The notes: generated from the letters alone by a model not told the origin. Positions 11,490-21,841 are shown, counted from the first letter of the stretch. The stretch: DNA of 64,000 nucleotides from Mixophyes australis (GCA_036250195.1 JAVHZZ010000005.1:179845448-179909447), one strand, 5' to 3'. Made by a program: numbers and translations.

Positions 11490-11779
11490 ATAACATTTGG
11501 GCATCTTGTGCTTAAACCACATATATTCCAGGGATTATATTGTAAATTAAGGAAGTCTTTTATTCTGTAAAAGTCTTTATTCCACTAGCCGTGTGTAAGA
11601 CTCTGGAAACTTCCTTCCGGAGCATCTACTTAATTTCTTTCTTGATCATTTGTTGCCATATCACACAGGTTCCAGTTTTACAGCTAAACTGTTCAGGCAG
11701 CTTTCTTTTGTAAGTGAGATGACAAACTGAAAATAGATACAACCACCCTCCCTTGTCCTAGTTAGCCAGTGCTTCCTTC
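11490..11779. other. Unassigned segment, possibly Gypsy 3' end
   Basis: This lies directly downstream (minus strand) of the Gypsy chromodomain and could hold its 3' untranslated end or LTR remnant. No TG..CA boundary or duplication could be identified. Confidence 0.3.
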
Positions 11780-11851
11780 CATTGCTCTCAATACCTTTAT
11801 ATTAAGAATATTAAGTTACACGACCATCATAATCAAAAGCAAGTGCCCGCT

Positions 11852-11962
11852 CTCTTTACGTTCACAGCCCATCCAATGGACCAGATATTTTACTTTGTTT
11901 CGAACCCTTCTTGAATCTAATATTTTTTCCACTGTATACTCAGGAGATCCATCAACCAGTCC
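11852..11962 (-). pseudogene. Gypsy integrase-linked chromodomain
   Basis: The minus-strand frame reads VDGSPEYTVEKILDSRRV and continues NKVKYLVHWMGCERKES. This matches the chromodomain layout: the EY.VEKILDSR strand, then YLVHW with its aromatic residues. In chromoviruses the domain tethers the integration complex to modified histones and so directs where the element inserts. It lies directly after the integrase C-terminal segment. The frame runs only about 37 residues without a stop, so this is a relic. The domain call is strong because the pattern is distinctive. Confidence 0.8.
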
Positions 11963-11984
11963 ACAATGCGGAATTTAAATGATC

Positions 11985-12168
11985 TGATGTTTGTCAAAAA
12001 TGTTTTTGACTTGGACAGCAGATTGGGACAAAGCCTTATGAATGCTCCTCCAGACCAATTTAATAATTTTGGCAGTATCACAGACGAGTATGCATGATCA
12101 GTAGTAGAAAAATAATTGACCTTAAGGTGAACCCCATAAATGCAGTAGAAAGGTGATATTCCACCGGC
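11985..12168 (-). pseudogene. Gypsy integrase C-terminal fragment
   Basis: The minus-strand translation gives AGGISPFYCIYGVHLKVNYF and AKLLNWSGGAF-like blocks, the integrase segment that follows the catalytic core (the ..SPF..VYG.HP.. region). It continues on the other side of the MITE inserted at 12172-12887. Broken by frameshifts. Confidence 0.65.
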
Positions 12169-12171
12169 AGA

Positions 12172-12887
12172 GGGCCTGATTCATTAAGGCATATAAATGC
12201 TGATACGGGCCCTATTTAGCATAAAATTGCACTATGTATGCCCACAATCTAACCATGCATCAGAGAACGTAGCAACGTCCAATTCATCTTTGAGTGCAAA
12301 GGACCCTTATTCCTTACTGCAGCCTACAATTTCAGGGGTGGGGACTGGACGTATGTACATAGTCACTGTACGGTAAGGGCATGCAAAGCTAATTCAAGCT
12401 TTTTGCATCTCTATGGTTCGTGATTTTCAGTCGAATTACTTGCACCACCAACAGGTATGGTGCAAGTGCTGAATACTAGTGATGATGGCTGTGCATGCAA
12501 GCTAGAACGTGTGTATGCAGGCGGGAGCAACTGTAAACAAATATTTTATGTACAGTAGACATTAAGAACATCCTAAATGTATTTTTATGAAAACTTTAAA
12601 AATAAAAAAATTCTTAATGTTTTGTCATTAACGACCATAATATTAACGGATGACATTAATTGAATACTTTTTTTTTTCCTGTGCGTTCTTTTGTGACTTG
12701 ATATTCCTCATATGTATTGGACGTATCCTACAGTGTCTTATCTGTTAGAGCTAGACTTGTATTCATCAACAGATGTATCTTCAGATCCACGCCTTGTTGA
12801 ATATGGACATGCGTGTGCCTGATATATGTGTGTTTTTTAAAAAAACGCACAATTCGTTTGTTTTGTGTTCTTTGATGAATCAGGCCC
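12172..12887. mobile_element. 716-bp non-autonomous DNA element, GGGCCTGATTCAT ends
   Basis: The ends are GGGCCTGATTCAT on the left and the inverted ATGAATCAGGCCC on the right. The trinucleotide aga flanks both sides (12169-12171 and 12888-12890). It separates two parts of one Gypsy integrase, which confirms that it is an insertion. The interior has no transposase, and the small frames within it are not conserved in type. A 3-bp duplication would fit a PIF/Harbinger-like origin, but the trinucleotide is not TWA, so the superfamily is open. A related element may lie at 48334-48925. Confidence 0.75.
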
Positions 12888-12989
12888 AGAATGTGGACAG
12901 TTGTCATGAGCAAATTCTGCACGTGGTAAATGGTCCGCCCAATCATCCTATAAAGAAAGGTGTATATATTACTCAATGGTCAGATTAAC

Positions 12990-13306
12990 TCTCCATCTGC
13001 CCATTCATCTGTGGATGATATGCAGATAAATTGAAATCTATCCCAAAGAGATTACCGAAGGCTTTAGCAAAATGACCTGTGAATTCCTACACCCATGCCA
13101 GACACAATATTCTCAGGGAATCCGTGGAGACTCAAGATATGCTGTACAAATAATGGGGCTAACCTCCCAGCAGTGAGACAATGAGACAGCTTTAGAAATA
13201 TGGCCCAAGTTATGTCTCTATCAATGACTACCCAAATAATATTAAAGCCTTTGGAGACTGGCAGTTCAACAAAATCCATGGAAATGTGTGACCAGAGAGT
13301 CTGCAT
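12990..13306 (-). pseudogene. Gypsy integrase core fragment
   Basis: The minus frame reads [19 protein letters not shown] followed by [14 protein letters not shown] and [19 protein letters not shown], the RNase H-fold integrase core. The first catalytic Asp (in SMDF) is present. At the second site the expected Asp after IVS is Gly, so the active site is lost. Further on, past a frameshift, GIDFNLSAYHPQMNGQM marks the region of the third acidic residue. In an intact element it would insert the cDNA copy into host DNA. Confidence 0.8.
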
Positions 13307-13670
13307 TCTGAACAGTTGCCCCTAGTTTTGATCAATTGCCCCATGGTTTCACTCATTTTAGGTCATTAATGTTTATTCAAACAGGAATCCTCTCATTGAC
13401 TATGCTAAAGGTGAAATCATTCATAAGGGCTCTATTTGTTCTACATTGTGTATGTTCTTACCCTTACGGGTGCTCCAGCCTGTCCCTCCAACTCCTCCTC
13501 ATCCTTTAGGTACTGGTAATTGATTCAGCAAGCCATAGGGAATGTCGCATGGAAACTTGTTGCAGGAGCATACCTCACGAATGTCGCCATGTGGCCACCA
13601 AACTGATATAGAAAGCGTTGAGGTCACCTTCCTAATACCAGGGTGTCCAGATAATTTATGATCATGTAAT

Positions 13671-14027
13671 TCATCATCATCATCATCATCTATTTATATA
13701 GCACCACTGATTCCGCAACGCTGTACAGAGGACTCATTCACATCAGTCCCTGCCCCATTGGAGCTTACAGTCTAAATTCCCTAACATACACACAGACAGA
13801 GTGAGAGACAAACAGAGCGAGAGAGACTAGGGTCAATTTTGATAGCAGCCAATTAACCTACTAGTATGTTTTTGGAGTGTGGGAGGAAACCGGAGCACCC
13901 GGAGGAAACTCACACAAACACGGGAAGAACATACAAACTCCACACAGATAAGGCCATGGTCGGGAATTGAACTCATGACCCCAGCGTTGTGAGGCAAAAG
14001 TGCTAACCACTTAGCCACCATGCTGCC
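13671..14027 (-). mobile_element. tRNA-derived SINE with L2-type tail
   Basis: On the minus strand it begins GGCAGCATGGTGGCTAAGTG with an A-box-like TGGCTAAGTGG and a B-box-like GAGTTCAATTCCC, the internal RNA polymerase III promoter of tRNA-type SINEs. A central conserved body follows, with CCGGTTTCCTCCCACACTCC. The 3' part, GTAAGCTCC..GGGGCAGGG then GGTGCTATATAAATAGATGA with (ATG)n, is the same tail as the L2 elements in this window, which implies mobilisation by L2 reverse transcriptase. It interrupts the Gypsy remnant between integrase and RNase H. TAATTC occurs at both sides as a possible short duplication. Confidence 0.85.
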
Positions 14028-14628
14028 CATAATTCTGACAGGACTTGTTGTCTGAAACAATCAGAGACAAACAAGGTTCTCAGGAGTCTTGGGCAGAACC
14101 ATGCATTGGTTCTGTATCAAAGTCTTGGACAGATTCAAAGTCAGGATAGCCAGAATGATTGTATATGGGATTGTTATCAGGAAGACACTTTTGAGAAAGG
14201 ACGTTTTTATAGTGTGTCAACTTTGATATTTATGTAGTCTGGCTGGTATGTAATCACAAAGTTAAATCTGGTAAAGAGAGGGGCCCATTGAACTGATCCG
14301 GGTGTGAGTCTCTTAGCAGAACCTATATATTCCAACTTTTTATGATCAGTGAGAATGGTCACTCTATGATTTGCAACTTCCAACCAGTGTCACCCTTCTT
14401 CCAGAACCCATTTTACTGCTAAAAGATCTCTTACCTACGTCCTAATTATACTCAGCAGTTGAAACATTTTAGAAAAGAATGCATAGGGATGGAGTTTGAG
14501 TCTCTGGATCTGTTTGCGAGTGAATTATTCCAACTCCCACATCCAAGTTGTCTACTGCAATAAAGAGTGGCAATTGTGGATCAGGATGTCGCAAAACTGG
14601 TGCAAAAGTAAAAGCTTTTTTTAAAGTT

Positions 14629-15395
14629 TCAAAAGTTTGCAAGACCTGAGGGGACCAGGAAGATGGATCTATGCCTTTCTTTGTGAGTGCTGTGATTAAG
14701 TGCTACTATAGAAGAAAAGGCTGGTATGACTCTTCTATAATAGTTGGAAAACAGCGGGAATCGTTGGATGGCCTTGAGATTAAGAGGCACAGCCCATTCC
14801 AATATGGCTTGGACCTTGATGGGATCCATAGAGAAGCATTCAGCAGTTTTGATGAAACCCAAAATGGAGACCTGAGGTACTTTTGAGTTCACATTTCTCC
14901 CTTTTGGCAAACAATTTGGTAAATCCTAGGTGTTCAAGGACTTGACATACATGGGCTTGATGTTCTCTGAGATTAGTGGAATATTCAGGATAAACGAAAA
15001 ATTTATTTTCCCAAGAAATTCCAGAGAGTATCATTGATGAGGTCTTGGGACATTGCAGGAGTGTTGCATAGGCCAAATTACATTACTAGGTAATCCTAAT
15101 GTCCTGAATTTATATTAAAGGTCGTTTTCCATTCACGACCAGCTTTTATTCTAATCAAATTGTAGGCCTGTCAAAGATCAAGCCTACTAAACATAATAGC
15201 TCCCCTACACTAGTCAGAAAGTTCGGAAATTAAGTAGATACTAATTCTTTATAGTTATTTTATTAACTTCAAGGAAATCAATGAAGAAGTGTAACTCTGT
15301 CTTTCTTGGAAACAGAAAAATCTGCAACTGGTGATTTATAAGAACGAATAAAACTTTTCTCAAGGTTCTGTTTGATGTATTCTTCCATAGACTTT
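14629..15395 (-). pseudogene. Gypsy reverse transcriptase / RNase H connection
   Basis: In the minus strand the RT begins near 15,395 (MEEYIKQNL-like in a shifted frame). Frame 15,076-14,840 gives the palm and following block, with FVYPEYSTNLREHQAHVCQV and KLFAKREKCEL; the catalytic Asp-Asp pair expected after the Tyr is replaced (PEY). Frame 14,910-14,629 gives GFIKTAECFSMDPIKVQAIL and AIQRFPLFSNYYRRVIPAFS, the thumb/connection. Frameshifts and the loss of the YxDD pair make it inactive. Confidence 0.8.
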
Positions 15396-15398
15396 GTC

Positions 15399-16070
15399 AC
15401 GAAATCAGTCAGGAGGAACCTCGAGGTCTGCTTGGCTAGATACTACCCACAGAGGAGCTGGAAGCTCAAGTTTGAATGTTACCGGATCGATGACCCGAAT
15501 AATCTTTAAAGGGCCAATAAATTGGGGTGCAAACTTCATAGACTCTAAGTTGAATGTTCTTAGTAGAGTGACGCACCTTATCTTCGATTTTAAGAGGAGG
15601 CACAGCCTGAAGTTTCCTGTCTACAAAGTGCTTCTATCGGGAAAAGGCTTTCCTGAGGCATCTCAGAATTTGGGTCCAGATAGAGACAAAGTCTTGATGG
15701 AGATCATCAAGCTGCTGGAATTTGGGTGGGAGGAAGGGTCGAGAGTTGGGGTGAAGACTATAGACAATAAAGAACAGAGTAGATGAAGCAGACTCATGGT
15801 ATAAATTATGTGGGCGAACTCCTTCCAGGGTAAGAGATCCGTCCAGTTATCATGAAAAGCAGAGGAGTAGATGCGAATGAAGTTTCCAGGTCCATCATTT
15901 TTGTCTGTCCATTAGATTATGGGTGATAAGCTGAGGAGAAGTTGAGGTGAATATCCAACAGTTTACATAGGGATCGCCAGAATTTGGAGGTAAACTGAAC
16001 CCCACGATTCGATACAATTTCAACTGGACATCCATAGAGATGAAAAATTTATTTAATGAATAGACGTACC
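15399..16070 (-). pseudogene. Second Gypsy integrase fragment (core end to C-terminus)
   Basis: The minus strand from 16,060 gives GCPVEIVSNRGVQFTSKFW then KLLDIHLNFSSAYHP, then NLYHESASSTLFFIVYSLHP, PPKFQQLDDLHQDFVSIWTQ and a KNIQLRVYEVCTPIYWPF block ending near 15,400. This is integrase from just after the first catalytic Asp to the C-terminal domain. The second catalytic Asp is Asn (VSNRG). It lies upstream of the RT of the other Gypsy remnant, the reverse of the order within one element, so it belongs to a second copy or to a rearranged one. Confidence 0.8.
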
Positions 16071-16555
16071 AGGAGAGAAGTCCGCATAAATGTGTATGGG
16101 GACTGCTCTGAACCGCAATTTAACAAGTTCCGAAAATATAATGTTTTTCACATTACCGTATGTCACAGTTTTCAGGTCTGTTCAAATCTGTTCTGAAGAG
16201 CAGAGCTTCACAGCGCACGTGTGGAGGGATCATATAATCCCTCCTCCCTCTCACGTGCATCATCGCTTCCTTAGAAATGTTTGTGTGCATGTTTTCACAC
16301 AGCGCATGCGCACATGTGTTTGTAGGAGGACACTGCATCGCAATCTTCATCAGAAGAGAAGAGGGAGTGAAAAGGTAAGTTTTGTACTTCACAGGAACAG
16401 CAGTTTTTAGTGACTGCTGTTCATGTTGGAGATTTTTAATAAATATGCATGATAGTTCAGTTCAGTTCTTCAGTGCGATGAGGATTGAAATCTATTGTTA
16501 ATAAAATGCGGTGGTACATAAATAGGGGGCCTTTGACTCTTTAATTTCAGCATTC
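16071..16555. other. Unassigned segment
   Basis: No coding region was recognised. A TTTAACAAGTTCCG segment here (about 16,120) recurs near 17,700 on the other side of the L2 fragment in the same orientation, but no element ends could be drawn. Confidence 0.35.
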
Positions 16556-17640
16556 TGTGTTGCTGACTGTCTTTCTGCCATTTCATCTTGGATGTCCTCT
16601 CACCAACTCAAACTCAATCTTTCCAAAACAGAGTTAATAATATTCCCACCCACCAAAAAAAGCATACCTGACATTTCTATTTCTGTTGACAACATGACCT
16701 TAAACCCCACCCCTCAAGCTCACTGCCTAGGTGTGATCCTTGACTCGGAGCTATCCTTTGTTCCCCACATCGGCTCTATATCGAATTCATGTTACATACA
16801 TCTAAAAAACATTTCCAGAATACTCACATATCTTACACAAGACACTGCAAAAACCTTAATTCATGCACTCCTCATCTCCTGCATTGACTATTGCAATTCT
16901 CTCCTTACTGGTCTTCCCTAAAACAAGACTCAAATCCCTACAATCTATTGATTTTCTTTGCAAATTGAGCTGAATCACTCTGTCTATCTCTACATTGGTT
17001 GCCTGGTTTTTACCGAATCCAATATAAAATACTTTTACTAACCTACAAGGCCATCAACAAAGCTGTACCAACATACATCTCCTCACTTGTCTCAAAATAT
17101 CTCACAACTCGACAACTCCATTCTATACAAGATCAGCGTCTCTCATCCACTGTCAATATATCCTCCCATTCCCGGCTACAGGACTTTTTTTGGGATGCAC
17201 CCACTCTATGGAATTCCCTCCCTCCAAGTATAAGACTTTTCTCTGCACTACAAACTTTCAAGCGTTCTCTGAAAACCCACCTCTTTAGACAAGCTTATAA
17301 TATTCCTCAACCACCCTCCTAACCTCACTAGATAACCCTATTACCACCCTTTACACAATCCACACAAGACAATAACCCTCTGACAAGCATTGCTGTGTGA
17401 CTGAATCCTATAGTGTATTCCCTTTTTGTTTTTGCCTTTTCAATCTGGCTGGACTGAAATGCAATATGTAGACTTAACCTCATGTATCCAAGTCCCATTG
17501 TCGCATAGATTGTAAGCTTGCGAGCAGGGCCCTCTCACCTCTTTGTCTGTTTTACCAAGTTTGTTTATTACTGTGTTTGTCCCCAATTGTAAAGCACTAC
17601 AGAATATGTTGGCGCTATATTAATAAATGTCGATGATGAT
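16556..17640 (+). mobile_element. 5'-truncated L2 LINE
   Basis: The fragment starts inside the RT just after the catalytic palm ([24 protein letters not shown] reading), runs through the RT thumb and C-terminus in two frames (16592-16921 and 16999-17322), and ends with the L2 3' UTR: GTAAGCTTGCGAGCAGGGCC, GTTGGCGCTATATTAATAAA and a (GAT)n-like tail. It is less decayed than the copy at 10.2 kb. The 3' UTR matches the antisense fragment at 58501-58640 more closely than that of the full element at 28-32.7 kb, so two L2 subfamilies are present. Confidence 0.88.
16592..17322 (+). pseudogene. L2 RT thumb and C-terminal domain, frameshifted
   Basis: Frame 1 (16592-16921) contains [36 protein letters not shown] and IDYCNSLLTGLP. 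Frame 2 (16999-17322) contains GFYRIQYKILLLTYKAINKA, HSRLQDFFWDAPTLWNSLPP and FKRSLKTHLFRQAYN. Both correspond block by block to residues of the full L2 frame at 29350-32418. The catalytic palm is absent because of 5' truncation, and a frameshift separates the two parts near 16,921-16,999. Confidence 0.85.
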
Positions 17641-17954
17641 TATTCTCAGCCATACAGTTATGTAATCCACCTACTTATCTGACTGCGATTTTGCGTTATT
17701 TAACAAGTTCCGCAATATTAGGATCCCTCACTGCAGCTTACCTGTCCTCCCCTCCGGTCACTGTCGCAAATATGTCTCTGCACATGCATGACCTTAGCTC
17801 ATTCATGCACAAAGAAATCTTGCCATAGTGACCGGAGAGAAGAGACAGACAAGCGTGACTTTTAAGTTAAGTGAAATCATTGCCGGGACAGCCTCCTATT
17901 GGACACGCTGTCTCGGGATGATTTTGTATAAATGCTTACTAAAAACCATCTGTT
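17641..17954. other. Unassigned segment
   Basis: No coding capacity or element termini were recognised between the L2 tail and the Penelope-like remnant. Confidence 0.35.
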
Positions 17955-18770
17955 ATCATTTTGCCCCTACTTCAACACCCAAAGTTTTGGAGTTTTTTAT
18001 TGAACTTAACAGGTTTACACGCTCGTGAGTGTCATAAAAAATATTTTGCATTAAAAGAATCTAAAAGATCTGAAGAGGTGTTTGCATCAATTATATTAGA
18101 TAAGAAAGAAGACTTTACGTTGTCTGTATTGAGTGAATTAAGGAAAGAGAATAGGGTGTCTTGTGAGGAAGAAATCCCTATTTTTGATGTTTTGGGTACA
18201 GCCAACAATGATTTTAATGACAGAAAAAATCAGTGTAAATGTAAATCTGAATTTTTTTCCCACTGTGTTCAAGGCCCTAGTATTAATTGTTTTTATAAGT
18301 TAACTCTTAATAGTTTCAGAAAGTTATGTACTAAACCCCTAAAGAAACATACCGATTTATCTAAAGGGGAAAGGAAAGCTTTGAAAGCTCTTAAAGCAGA
18401 TTCTTCTATGGAAAGGAATTCCATTATATTATTATACAGATTATATTTGTTGCAATGTAGCTGGGTTTTTTTTCAATATATTGTAGAACTAATAAACCCT
18501 TGAAATTGAAGATCATGGAACAGAGCTGCAATATAACCATCTCACAGTGTATCTCGTCATTATGCCTCCATTCGTAATGGAGATCCAACATGCCTATCTG
18601 ATATTGGCTTGGAACATGTACAGACTACAGAAAGAGGAGACAGGTTTAGGAATTTGTGTAAACAAGAGGAATATCAGATTAACTCCATTTATCCAGATGA
18701 TTTCAATGAAGCAAAGAAGTTAAATAAAACTGTAAATTATTTAGTTTGGTATTGTGATTTTCTTTCTTTT
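17955..18770 (+). pseudogene. Penelope-like element relic lacking the RT core
   Basis: Frame 17961-18503 carries a Lys/Glu-rich head and KLTLNSFRKLCTKPLKKHTD then LSKGERKALKALKADSS, the block that precedes the RT in Penelope-like elements. Almost at once, in shifting frames, come RTNKPLKLKIMEHRAAI, SRHYASIRNGDPTCLSDIGL and EHVQTTERGDRFRNLCKQEE then YPDDFNEAKKLN, the C-terminal GIY-YIG endonuclease region and tail. The RT itself is missing between the two (deletion near 18,400). The family call is from motif order; the GIY-YIG catalytic Tyr residues themselves are not visible. Confidence 0.65.
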
Positions 18771-19279
18771 TCTTTTGATTTTAATTATTTTAGTATAGGT
18801 TATTGTTTAGAATATTATTTTAAAAATAAATTAAGTTTAATTATGATAACATCAGTATATGATCAAGATATGTGGCTATTAATAGTAGTATTACTGGTAT
18901 TAGTATTCCTAATATTATTGCTATATATGACTATTATTGCTAGATACATAGATATATTTTTCTTAAGGTGAATTTCATTACATATTATATATATATATAT
19001 ATATAAAATCATTTTTATGGATTTATTTTCTCGATATATCTATATATTGTTTTATTGACATATTTTGTCTTGGTTCCATATATGACTGTCTTTTTATTTA
19101 TTATGGTCTCATTTGGACCCATGAAGGGTTAATTGAGCTGTTCAAATAGGTTTTTTATTTGTCTCTCACAAATCACCATTGACTCATTTCATTCATCAAG
19201 GAAAATCGCTAATTTGAAAGTTGCTGCAGAGAATATTTCACTATATCCAAGAGGAGGTGATCTATGCTATCATTTTGTA
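18771..19279. other. AT-rich spacer with short (TA)n
   Basis: AT-rich sequence after the Penelope-like relic, possibly its 3' UTR. A short (TA)n tract lies near 18,986-19,005. The 120-residue frame that runs through it is low-complexity after the Penelope tail and is not considered a gene. Confidence 0.4.
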
Positions 19280-19373
19280 GCATGTACCAAATAAATGATA
19301 ACTAGAATCCAATTGGTTGCTTTAGACAACATCTCCACTTTTTTAAACCCGCAGTTTAGTAAAAATACCCCTT
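19280..19373. mobile_element. Half copy of the GGGGTATATTTAC MITE
   Basis: ACTAGAATCCAATTGGTTGC followed by CAACATCTCCACTTTTTTAA and CAGTTTAGTAAAAATACCCC matches the right half of the complete MITE at 20098-20271. The left half is absent. Confidence 0.7.
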
Positions 19374-19758
19374 TGTATCTTTGTGCAGTTTACACGAGAT
19401 GGGTGTTTCTATCGGAGGATCTAGATACGTGGCAGTTTGTCTGTCAATTTCTCCAGCTCATGTATTAGTGACATTAGTGATATTTCAATTCATATTATGT
19501 GGCTTTTGATCACCACATTTAGGAGAACAAATTCACTCTAATCACTTGTTTATGTATTGCTAGCTACTAATGAATTCTACAAGAAGCTGAACATTCCTTC
19601 CAGATGAAGAACTTTTATTGTTTCATAAATCTATCAGTATTCAGTCATTTTTTATATATACTCTTTGTTTTTATATTTCCCTTGTGTACCTTGTGGGACT
19701 CTTGATGATTGCGATGAAATTGATGTGTTTGAGATTTCATTAAACAATTTTCTTAAAA

Positions 19759-19759
<1 letters not shown>

Positions 19760-19848
<89 letters not shown>
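19760..19848. repeat. (GT)n(AT)n microsatellite
   Basis: About 13 GT dinucleotides run directly into a long AT tract (to about 19,848) with a single interruption. The two open frames across it (Cys-Val and Tyr-Ile repeats) are artefacts. Confidence 0.95.
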
Positions 19849-19849
<1 letters not shown>

Positions 19850-20097
19850 GTGATAGAGAGTTATATGTGACTTATATGTCTATGTTGACTATTGTAAAAT
19901 TTGTGAGAGATTATTTATGGTACATTTCTGGTTCAATTAGTGCTATATATTTTTTCTGTAAGCACTTTCATGCATAGGACAAATCTCAGAGGAGATGGGG
20001 GACATGCTTGTCTGGTCCCATTTGTAATATTAAATGAATACGACAAGGACCCATTTATTTTTGCTGAAGGATACTATTTAGACAGACCAGATACCCA

Positions 20098-20271
20098 GGG
20101 GTATATTTACTAAACTGTGGGTTTGAAAAAGTGGAGATTTTGCCTATAGCAGCCAATCATATTCTAGTTATTTATTTAGTACCTTCTACAGAATAACAGC
20201 TAGAATCTGATTGGTTGCTATAGGCAACATCTCCACTTTTTCAAACCCCTTGTTTAGTAAATATATCCCCC
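20098..20271. mobile_element. Palindromic MITE, GGGG..TATTTACTAAAC ends
   Basis: A near-perfect inverted repeat. The left arm GTATATTTACTAAACTGTGG with GTTTGAAAAAGTGGAGAT is answered on the right by ATCTCCACTTTTTCAAACC and GTTTAGTAAATATATCCCCC. The arms meet around a short AT-rich loop that contains TTATTTAGTACC. It could fold into a long hairpin. There is no coding capacity, and the flanking duplication is not clear. A half copy lies 0.8 kb upstream. Confidence 0.85.
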
Positions 20272-20279
20272 AGTCTAAT

Positions 20280-20639
20280 GTGCCCCAGTAAACTTTGTTT
20301 TCACTTTAAGTTACACAGTTTCTATTTTGACTGGATTTTGATATTTTCCTGAAAGAACCCAGTTGTATACATTTCCCTCTTATCACACAATTACATGCTT
20401 CCCACACTATAGTTTTTGGAAGTATCTAAGTTTTTTTTTTATTGCGATATGTTCCTCAATGGCATTTTCAATTTGAGTTTGAGTGGGACAACTGTCTGGG
20501 GAAGGTCTCTAGTAGGTGTATTGTTAAGTAGATTGGGGAGTGGTTCAAGCAGGTGAATTGTCTAATTTTAGTATCCTTTGAAAGTGTCTATGACTAATCA
20601 AGGAACAGTCAATTCAAGAGTACAACTCATGCCAATGTG
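20280..20639. other. Unassigned, probably LINE-derived
   Basis: Adjacent to the antisense L1 endonuclease fragment. The minus-strand reading has short stretches compatible with the endonuclease-RT linker of L1, but nothing firm. Confidence 0.35.
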
Positions 20640-21140
20640 AGTAAAAGAATAATCCCTATTGTCAATTTGTTGGATTCTCTACATATCAGCCAGCTGGCAA
20701 TCATGTAAAGTACGCCTTATTATAGGGGTACCTTGGAGATTTGTTATATGAGTCCAGTACAGGGTTCATTGTCTAGCTGAAATTATATTCTATTATCAGA
20801 GTATTTCTTGGAAGTATTCAATTTGTTCTAGAGTCTAGGACAAAAACACTGACTGACCATGGTTGGGAACATGTATATTGAGAAAGGTGAATGATTGGTT
20901 AAAGAGCTTACAATTTTCAATTATTCCCCAGCCTTCACCTGGTGGATGATATGTTATATAAGATACAGGTATATGTTTTGAGATAAAGATTGCATTTCTT
21001 TTGGTTTTACCTTCAAGGGTTATTATTGCAAAATACATGTGGATAGCAAATATTTCCTAAATTATGGGGATCATGCAGTTTAAAATGGGTCTCTTGGATA
21101 AATGCAATATCAATTAGTTCTGCAAGGATCACTTGTAGGA
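20640..21140 (-). pseudogene. L1-type endonuclease fragment, antisense
   Basis: The minus strand near 21,120-21,060 reads AELIDIAFIQETHFKLHDPH, the L1/Tx1 APE-endonuclease block with its catalytic Glu in QETH. Frame 21038-20835 continues KTKRNAIFISKHIPVSYITY and KLFNQSFTFLNIHVPNHGQS, the next conserved strands. It is broken by at least one frameshift. This is a separate copy from the L1 split by the hAT at 27-34 kb, because both contain this same segment. ORF1 and RT were not recognised next to it. Confidence 0.75.
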
Positions 21141-21841
21141 GTTTGGACCCCTCAAAGTCTATTCCCTCCTGACAATTCCTATTTCTTCTTTGACATTATT
21201 AGTAATGCAGTCTGCAGATGATGCCTCGTGGTATATCTGACTTGAGATCTCAGGAGCGCAGAGCCCTATGTGCCCTGTTTGTGTGACTGGCTCTTGATCC
21301 ACAATTTTATTGAATACATTGGTCAAAACAAGTACAATTCCTAATTTGGGATCCCTCTGAAAATTAGGTTCTTGCACCGTTCCATTTTGCAGGTGAGCAT
21401 AGTCACTACATGGGATAGGTCTCTTTGGAATCTTAATATCTCAGATTTGACAATCTCCCAGATTTCCTATTTTGTAGGGAGTACATTTACAATTGCATAA
21501 TTTCTCCAAAGACTCACTTGTTGGACATTTCGTTAGATGGTTCCGTTTGTATTATATATTAATTAGACTATTATCACTGTTCAATTTTCTTCAGTGCACT
21601 TGAGGAACTGGTATGTACTGGTATGTATGAAACTTTGGTGTCTCCTAGTGGTAGAAGGTGTGCTTGTTGTTATTCCACGTACTGTGAATTGAATGTAGAA
21701 AGATCTGTAAGTGAGCTTTTGTGTGGGAAAATTATACATTATAGTGCACTTAAGATCAGTCCAAAAAACTGTTTTAATCACCAACAGAGGTGAACAGAGT
21801 ATGCTGCAGGGGGAAGGGGGGGCAGAATAATATGAGAAGGG
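21141..21841. other. Unassigned segment left of the long-TIR transposon
   Basis: Open frames on the minus strand (21377-21159 and 21844-21581) have no recognised domains. The region may be L1 5' sequence. A G-rich run lies near 21,808-21,826 at the edge of the long-TIR element. Confidence 0.35.

Larger units (their letters stand above)
11780..15398 (-). mobile_element. Ty3/Gypsy chromovirus remnant, antisense
   Basis: Read on the minus strand, RT (15,395-14,840), RT-RNase H connection (14,910-14,629), integrase core (13,306-12,990), integrase C-terminal part (12,168-11,985) and a chromodomain (about 11,962-11,852) follow in canonical Ty3/Gypsy order. A chromodomain after integrase places it among chromoviruses. 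The element is split by a 716-bp MITE (12172-12887) and a SINE (13671-14027). All frames are broken and key residues are lost, so it is inactive. No LTRs were firmly identified at its ends. Confidence 0.85.

Noticed and set aside
13960..14027. tRNA gene suggested by A- and B-box-like sequence
   Set aside because: The sequence cannot form a complete cloverleaf and continues into a SINE body with an L2 tail.
15394..15786. 130-codon plus-strand frame
   Set aside because: The minus strand at the same place encodes recognisable Gypsy integrase C-terminal sequence; the plus frame is its shadow.
16114..17715. TTTAACAAGTTCCG at about 16,120 and 17,700 as target duplication of the L2
   Set aside because: The copies lie several hundred bases from the L2 start and tens of bases from its tail, so they do not flank the insertion.
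19665..19977. Two predicted proteins with Cys-Val and Tyr-Ile runs
   Set aside because: They translate the (GT)n(AT)n microsatellite.
21159..21377. 72-codon minus frame upstream of the L1 endonuclease as ORF1
   Set aside because: No coiled coil, RRM or zinc knuckle could be recognised, so it was left unassigned.
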